64,000 nt of DNA. It comes from DFXE01 sp032054765. Its GTDB lineage: Bacteria; Bacteroidota; Bacteroidia; Bacteroidales; Tannerellaceae. Positions within the stretch are counted from its first letter, which is position 1. Each line of letters starts with the position of its first letter. Location of the stretch: NCBI GenBank assembly GCA_032054765.1, contig DAMBSC010000011.1, positions 153,100 to 217,099 of the forward strand, written 5' to 3'. Below, one piece after another: positions 60,348 to 64,000 of this stretch. The notes beneath the pieces were generated by a model. That model saw only the letters and a list, made by a program, of their open reading frames with translations. It made no database searches and was not told the DNA's origin. A program made the translations under genes and the position numbers.

Positions 60348-61574
60348 ATGGGATTTGCAGTCTTACATATACAGAAGCCGAAAGGCAATGATGCCCGAAC
60401 AACGGCGCATATCGAGCGGACGGTACAGCCGGGCAACGCCAATCCGGAACGAAAAGAACTTAACAAGGAATTTATTACGTTTCCGGACGAAGTAGAGAAC
60501 CGCACGCAGGCGATACAGTATCGAATAGAACACGCAGGGATAACCCGTAAAATCAGAGAGAATCAGGTACGAGCGTTACAAGTCATGCTGTCAGGCACTC
60601 CCGAAGATATGCAACGATTACAGTTGACTGGAAAGCTCGATGAGTGGTCTAAGGATAATATTGAATGGCTACAGGATACATTCGGAAAGGATAACCTTGT
60701 TTCTGCAGTCCTACATCTTGACGAGAAAACACCCCATATCCATGCTACGGTAGTTCCTGTTGTTCAGGGTGAAAGACGTAAAGCAAAACAGGAAGAGAAC
60801 AATGGAAAGAAGAAATACCGGAAGAAGCCGAAAGATACCGTCCGACTCTGCGCCGATGATGTAATGACCCGCGATAATCTGGAACGTTTCCAAGACACAT
60901 ACGCCGAGAAAATGCGGAAATACGGATTGGAGCGCGGTATCAAAGGTTCTGATGCAAGGCATATCTCTACTCCTCAATATTACAGGGAGTTGTTCGCTCA
61001 AAACGAAGACCTGAAAGAAAATATAGAGTATTTACAGGAGGAAAAGCAGGAGGTTTACGAAAAAGTGCGGGATATGTACGACCGTAAGGATGATGCCCGG
61101 GAGAAGTTCTTGAATATGCACGAATACACCCAGCAAAAAGAGACGGAAATATCCGAACTGGAAGCCCGTATAGAACAACTCAAACAGGATTATGAGCCGT
61201 ACAGGGCGCAGGATGATATAAACCTATTACTTAGTGTATTCCCGCAGTTAAGCGAACGTTTGCGGATAGCACAGCTGTGCAAGGGTCTCGGATTGACGAT
61301 AGATACCATTAAGCAGCTATTCAAGGGTGAAGCCGTATCAATTACGGGTAAGCTCCATTCGCCCGAACATAATCAATCATTCAACGTACAGGATGCCCAA
61401 TTGCAGTTATTCAAGGAGAGCAAGGACTCCGACAGGTTGAAACTATCCATAAACGGAACGAATATCATAGACTGGTTCAAACAGAAATACCAAGAAGTGA
61501 AGCAGGCAACCAACTACTATAAAAGACCTTCTATTAAGCCCGAAGAGAGGAAAAATAAAGGTTTAAAACTATAA
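60348..61574 (+). CDS. MobV-family (Pre/Mob) relaxase
   Basis: Mobilization protein of 408 residues that nicks one DNA strand at oriT and leads it to a recipient using a helper conjugative system. The N-terminus 'GFAVLHIQKPKGNDARTTAHIERT' and the histidine motif HLDEKTPHIHATVVP (His123, His130, His132) are those of the MobV/Pre_Mob family. A basic stretch (~140-165) and a long coiled coil (~215-290) follow. No coupling protein or mating-pair genes are seen, so the element is mobilizable rather than self-transmissible, as far as the window shows. The gene lies 260 bases after the integrase, across the hairpin cluster. Confidence 0.93.
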   Translation: MGFAVLHIQKPKGNDARTTAHIERTVQPGNANPERKELNKEFITFPDEVENRTQAIQYRIEHAGITRKIRENQVRALQVMLSGTPEDMQRLQLTGKLDEWSKDNIEWLQDTFGKDNLVSAVLHLDEKTPHIHATVVPVVQGERRKAKQEENNGKKKYRKKPKDTVRLCADDVMTRDNLERFQDTYAEKMRKYGLERGIKGSDARHISTPQYYRELFAQNEDLKENIEYLQEEKQEVYEKVRDMYDRKDDAREKFLNMHEYTQQKETEISELEARIEQLKQDYEPYRAQDDINLLLSVFPQLSERLRIAQLCKGLGLTIDTIKQLFKGEAVSITGKLHSPEHNQSFNVQDAQLQLFKESKDSDRLKLSINGTNIIDWFKQKYQEVKQATNYYKRPSIKPEERKNKGLKL

Positions 61575-61599
61575 TTATGGCTGGTTGACAGACATTTAG

Positions 61600-61607
61600 T
61601 ACCTTTG
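61600..61607 (+). promoter_or_regulatory. -7 box TACCTTTG for the cargo operon
   Basis: TACCTTTG fits TAnnTTTG and ends 20 bases before the KilA-N gene ATG at 61628. It suggests the three cargo genes are transcribed independently of the relaxase. Confidence 0.6.
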
Positions 61608-61627
61608 TCGAAAATCGCAACTATAAT

Positions 61628-62440
61628 ATGAGTAAAATAACGGTAAAGAATACAGAAATAGTCTTTTACAAGAAAGATCAGGAGGATTATATCTCGCTGA
61701 CCGACATTGCTAAAATTCGAGATACGGAGAATCCTTCACAGATAATCAGCCTGTGGTTAAGGACTTACAGTACTATCGAATATATCGGTCTGTGGGAAAT
61801 GCTGAACAATCCGAATTTTAACCCCCACATTTATGAGGGGTTTAAAAACGAATCGGCAAAGCCTCATTTCTGGATGTCGCCTCAAAAGTGGATCAGCGCA
61901 ACAAATGCCATTGGGATGACCTCAAAATCTGGACGCTATGGCGGAGGGACATATGCGCATTCGGATATTGCCTTTAAATTTGCGGCATGGATTTCGGCAG
62001 AATTTGAACTATACCTTGTTACGGAGTTCAAGCGACTGAAAATCGAGGAGCAAAAAACACTTGGTTGGTCTGCAAAACGAGAATTGGCGAAGATCAATTA
62101 CCATATTCATACAGATGCCATTAAGCACAATTTAATTCCTGCCGAACTCACTTCAAAACAAACTTCAATTATTTACGCTAATGAAGCTGATGTGCTGAAT
62201 ATTGCACTATTCGGGGTAACGGCTAAGGATTGGCGAGAGTCCAATCCTGACCTCAAAGGAAATATTCGCGATTATGCAACTATAAATGAGTTAATCTGCC
62301 TGTCAAATATGGAGAACATTAATGCTGTATTTATTAATGAGGGACTTCCACAACGAGAACGGCTGATAAAATTGAACCAAATAGCGATTCAGCAAATGCG
62401 GGTTTTGGCAGAGGTTGAGGGAAGAAAAATGTTGAAGTAA
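61628..62440 (+). CDS. KilA-N domain protein
   Basis: Protein of 270 residues with a KilA-N DNA-binding domain over ~1-135: 'YISLTDIAKIRD', 'IISLWLRTYSTIEYIGLWEMLNNPNFN', 'KWISATNAIGMTSKSGRYGGGTYAHSDIAFKFAAWISAEFELYLVTEF'. KilA-N occurs in phage and large-virus proteins and in mobile elements. The C-terminal half ('AKRELAKINYHIHTDAIKHNLIPAEL', 'YANEADVLNIALFGVTAKDWR', 'GLPQRERLIKLNQIAIQQMRVL') is helical and recurs with KilA-N in Bacteroidetes proteins. It is the first gene of a tight three-gene operon, 13 bases before the next. A regulatory or antiphage role is possible; none is shown. Confidence 0.88.
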   Translation: MSKITVKNTEIVFYKKDQEDYISLTDIAKIRDTENPSQIISLWLRTYSTIEYIGLWEMLNNPNFNPHIYEGFKNESAKPHFWMSPQKWISATNAIGMTSKSGRYGGGTYAHSDIAFKFAAWISAEFELYLVTEFKRLKIEEQKTLGWSAKRELAKINYHIHTDAIKHNLIPAELTSKQTSIIYANEADVLNIALFGVTAKDWRESNPDLKGNIRDYATINELICLSNMENINAVFINEGLPQRERLIKLNQIAIQQMRVLAEVEGRKMLK

Positions 62441-62453
62441 ATTACATTCTTTT

Positions 62454-62651
62454 ATGAAGAAATTTGAATATAAATCCTATACTTTTGCATATATGGAGGC
62501 CGATACCATTACAGAATCGGACATTAAGGAATTGAATAAATTGGGAACACAAGGTTGGGAGGTAATAACCATCGCTCCCGTAAAATTGTGGAAGCAAGTT
62601 GATCGTCCTGAGAATTTGGTCGCTATTTTAAAGCGTGAAATAGAGAAATAA
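62454..62651 (+). CDS. Small DUF4177-like protein
   Basis: Protein of 65 residues: 'KKFEYKSYTFAYMEADTITESDIKELNKLGTQGWEVITIAPVKLWKQVDRPENLVAILKREIEK'-type layout, that is an initial beta strand, a helix with 'LNKLGTQGWEVI', and a final strand 'LVAILKRE'. This is the pattern of DUF4177 proteins, small alpha-beta domains of unknown function. It has no signal peptide. It sits between the KilA-N gene (13-base gap) and the twin-repeat gene (6-base gap), so it is certainly part of the operon and might be an accessory subunit or an inhibitor of a neighbour. Confidence 0.75.
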   Translation: MKKFEYKSYTFAYMEADTITESDIKELNKLGTQGWEVITIAPVKLWKQVDRPENLVAILKREIEK

Positions 62652-62657
62652 GGCACA

Positions 62658-63836
62658 ATGATAGACAAGATCAATCAACACATCGTTAAAGCAGGGCTTT
62701 CGGTGGTCACCGCCGTTGATGCCGCCAGTGCCATCGGTATTGATGTAAAAAAGTTACGTGGTCTTTTCCGTCAACTTCAGAAGACAGGAAAACTCCCTAC
62801 CCACATATCACAACCCGATGGAGTACATTGGATTATTCAAAATCCCGGTAATGCTTATAATCGTAAATTGAGGTCTGTGTCCGTAATTGAAAAACAGAAG
62901 CCTTTGGCTCATTCAAACCAAGTTCCACTCTCGTCTAACTCTGGTAATTTGCGATTTACAAAAAGTCAAGAACTTATGCTTGACAATTTTGCTAATGCCA
63001 GCGATCAACTTTTTGACTTGGGGATTATTACCACAGATAGCTTTACGGGCGAAATAGGAGAATACATAGCGTGTAGATATTTTGGCTTAACAAAATCTAA
63101 TCGAGTAACTCGTGCCATTGATGGAATATGTCCTAAAGGATATCGATATCAGGTCAAAGCAAAAGTTATATCGAACAATAATTTCAACTACAATATCACA
63201 GGATTACGTTCTGGAGAGTACGACTACTTGATTGTGATTTATTTTGACAGAACCTACAAGCCTTTACGAATATTACATATATCTGCAAAAAAGATTACTA
63301 AAGACACTTTTGTAATAACCAATCACATTTCAAATGAATATCAATGCGATTTAGATAAATTACAACTCCCCTCAAAAATATTAGCGGCTATCGACAATTT
63401 TGCCAAAGCCTACGAACAATTGGAAGAATTGGGTATTATCAGAAGTCGCAGAATCGTAGGCGACATTGGAGAATTCTATGCATGCAGACGATTAAATCTT
63501 GAGGCGAGTGGCAATAAAAATCAGAAGGGGTTCGATGCAATTGACAAGGAAGGACGTACTTTTGAAATCAAGACCCGGCGAGTTTATGAAAGCGGACGGA
63601 GAACCAGTGAAACAAGAAGAATTAATAATCTTGTTGGGAAAGATGCTAAATATCTGATTGTCGTAACCCTCGACCGTTCTTTTCGTTGCTCTGGGATGTG
63701 GATAATGCCGATGCGCAATGTCGTAAATCCAAAATCAGCGAATTTGAAGATTGTGAACACAACAAACGGAGTCCTGAATCTTGTTCCAAGTAAGGTTTAT
63801 TGGTTGGAAACGGGCGAGGCTTTTAAGTCATTCTGA
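62658..63836 (+). CDS. Protein with two PD-(D/E)XK-nuclease-like repeats and N-terminal winged-helix-like domain
   Basis: Protein of 392 residues, third gene of the cargo operon. Residues ~1-65 look like a small helix-turn-helix ('IGIDVKKLRGLFRQLQKTGKLPTHISQPDGVHWII'). Two copies of one domain follow about 137 residues apart. Copy 1: helix 'ASDQLFDLGI', GEIGEYIACRYFG (Glu135), AID (Asp155), YQVKAK (Gln165-x-Lys167). Copy 2: 'AYEQLEELGI', GDIGEFYACRRL (Glu272), AID (Asp296), FEIKTRR (Glu303-x-Lys305). The E...D...(E/Q)xK spacing is that of PD-(D/E)XK nucleases; copy 1 has Gln in place of Glu. I recall a DUF (possibly DUF6998) with this pattern but cannot verify it. A restriction-like role is plausible. 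Confidence 0.7.
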   Translation: MIDKINQHIVKAGLSVVTAVDAASAIGIDVKKLRGLFRQLQKTGKLPTHISQPDGVHWIIQNPGNAYNRKLRSVSVIEKQKPLAHSNQVPLSSNSGNLRFTKSQELMLDNFANASDQLFDLGIITTDSFTGEIGEYIACRYFGLTKSNRVTRAIDGICPKGYRYQVKAKVISNNNFNYNITGLRSGEYDYLIVIYFDRTYKPLRILHISAKKITKDTFVITNHISNEYQCDLDKLQLPSKILAAIDNFAKAYEQLEELGIIRSRRIVGDIGEFYACRRLNLEASGNKNQKGFDAIDKEGRTFEIKTRRVYESGRRTSETRRINNLVGKDAKYLIVVTLDRSFRCSGMWIMPMRNVVNPKSANLKIVNTTNGVLNLVPSKVYWLETGEAFKSF

Positions 63837-64000
63837 AGTTATTCCAACAAGCCTCTTTTGGGATAAGTTTCATAGAAGCGGAATCCTTTATTATCTGAAC
63901 ACGAAGATATATTCCAAGAACGAAACGTCAACACTAAACCCTACGGGTTTTACGGAAAATCTCCACACCTCCGCTACGCTTTGAACTGCACCCAAAAAGT
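63837..64000. other. Right edge, no gene seen
   Basis: The last 164 bases after the twin-repeat gene show no supported frame and no clear terminator. The other end of the mobile element must lie beyond the window. Confidence 0.5.

Noticed and set aside
63781..63984. Plus-strand frame near the right edge
   Set aside because: It mostly overlaps the 3' end of the twin-repeat gene in another frame and has no recognisable features.

Overview
The window looks like chromosomal DNA of a gut-type Bacteroidales (Bacteroides/Parabacteroides-like). Reasons: moderate AT richness, lipoproteins with short lipobox signal peptides, TonB-receptor-like and DUF-rich surface proteins, an NVEALA-type peptide, a DUF6261-like protein, and many TAnnTTTG boxes in front of genes (the -7 element of the Bacteroidetes primary sigma factor). 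No rRNA or tRNA gene was seen and the genus is not decided.

Layout. 1-1863: ABC exporter ATPase and its adaptor (minus). 2066-5122: a PepSY-like lipoprotein, then a beta-propeller protein and a DUF4434-type protein as a pair. 5222-14194: a four-gene efflux operon in the order adaptor, RND permease, TolC, second RND permease. 14348-24658: a long minus-strand block with two large transglutaminase-like lipoproteins, a thioredoxin-like/DUF1573 lipoprotein, an NVEALA Cys-rich peptide, a DUF4221-type lipoprotein, a small orphan, signal peptidase I and an O-antigen-ligase-like protein. 25076-31646: DEAD-box RNA helicase, tyrosine-phosphatase-like lipoprotein, PfkB sugar kinase with SIS isomerase, M16 peptidase, DUF6261. 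31897-39811: outer-membrane beta-barrel receptor, MFS exporter, TPR protein, sodium symporter, LolD-like ATPase, TcdA. 40010-45887: transglutaminase-like lipoprotein, glycerophosphodiesterase-like protein, Lrp/AsnC regulator, YidE/AspT-type transporter. 46659-50731: SbcD-SbcC. 50718-57786: a metal-type RND-TolC fusion protein, adaptor and a LytS/LytTR two-component system in one operon. 57914-58252: alkyltransferase-like protein. From about 58500 to the right edge: an integrated mobilizable element with a tyrosine integrase, structured DNA resembling an oriT, a MobV relaxase, and a three-gene cargo operon (KilA-N protein, DUF4177-like small protein, and a protein with two PD-(D/E)XK-like repeats).

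Two kinds of intergenic structure stand out beyond the genes. First, eight loci carry arrays with an exact 7-base period; at several of them two arms face each other as inverted repeats, and the unit sequence differs between loci but matches between arms. Two of these arrays run into coding sequence and form the N-terminus of a protein. Second, two intergenic regions carry tandem arrays with an exact 22-base period whose units are themselves near-palindromes. These arrays and the mobile-element cargo operon are the best candidates for something not yet described. All family assignments come from reading motifs by eye; no database search was possible.
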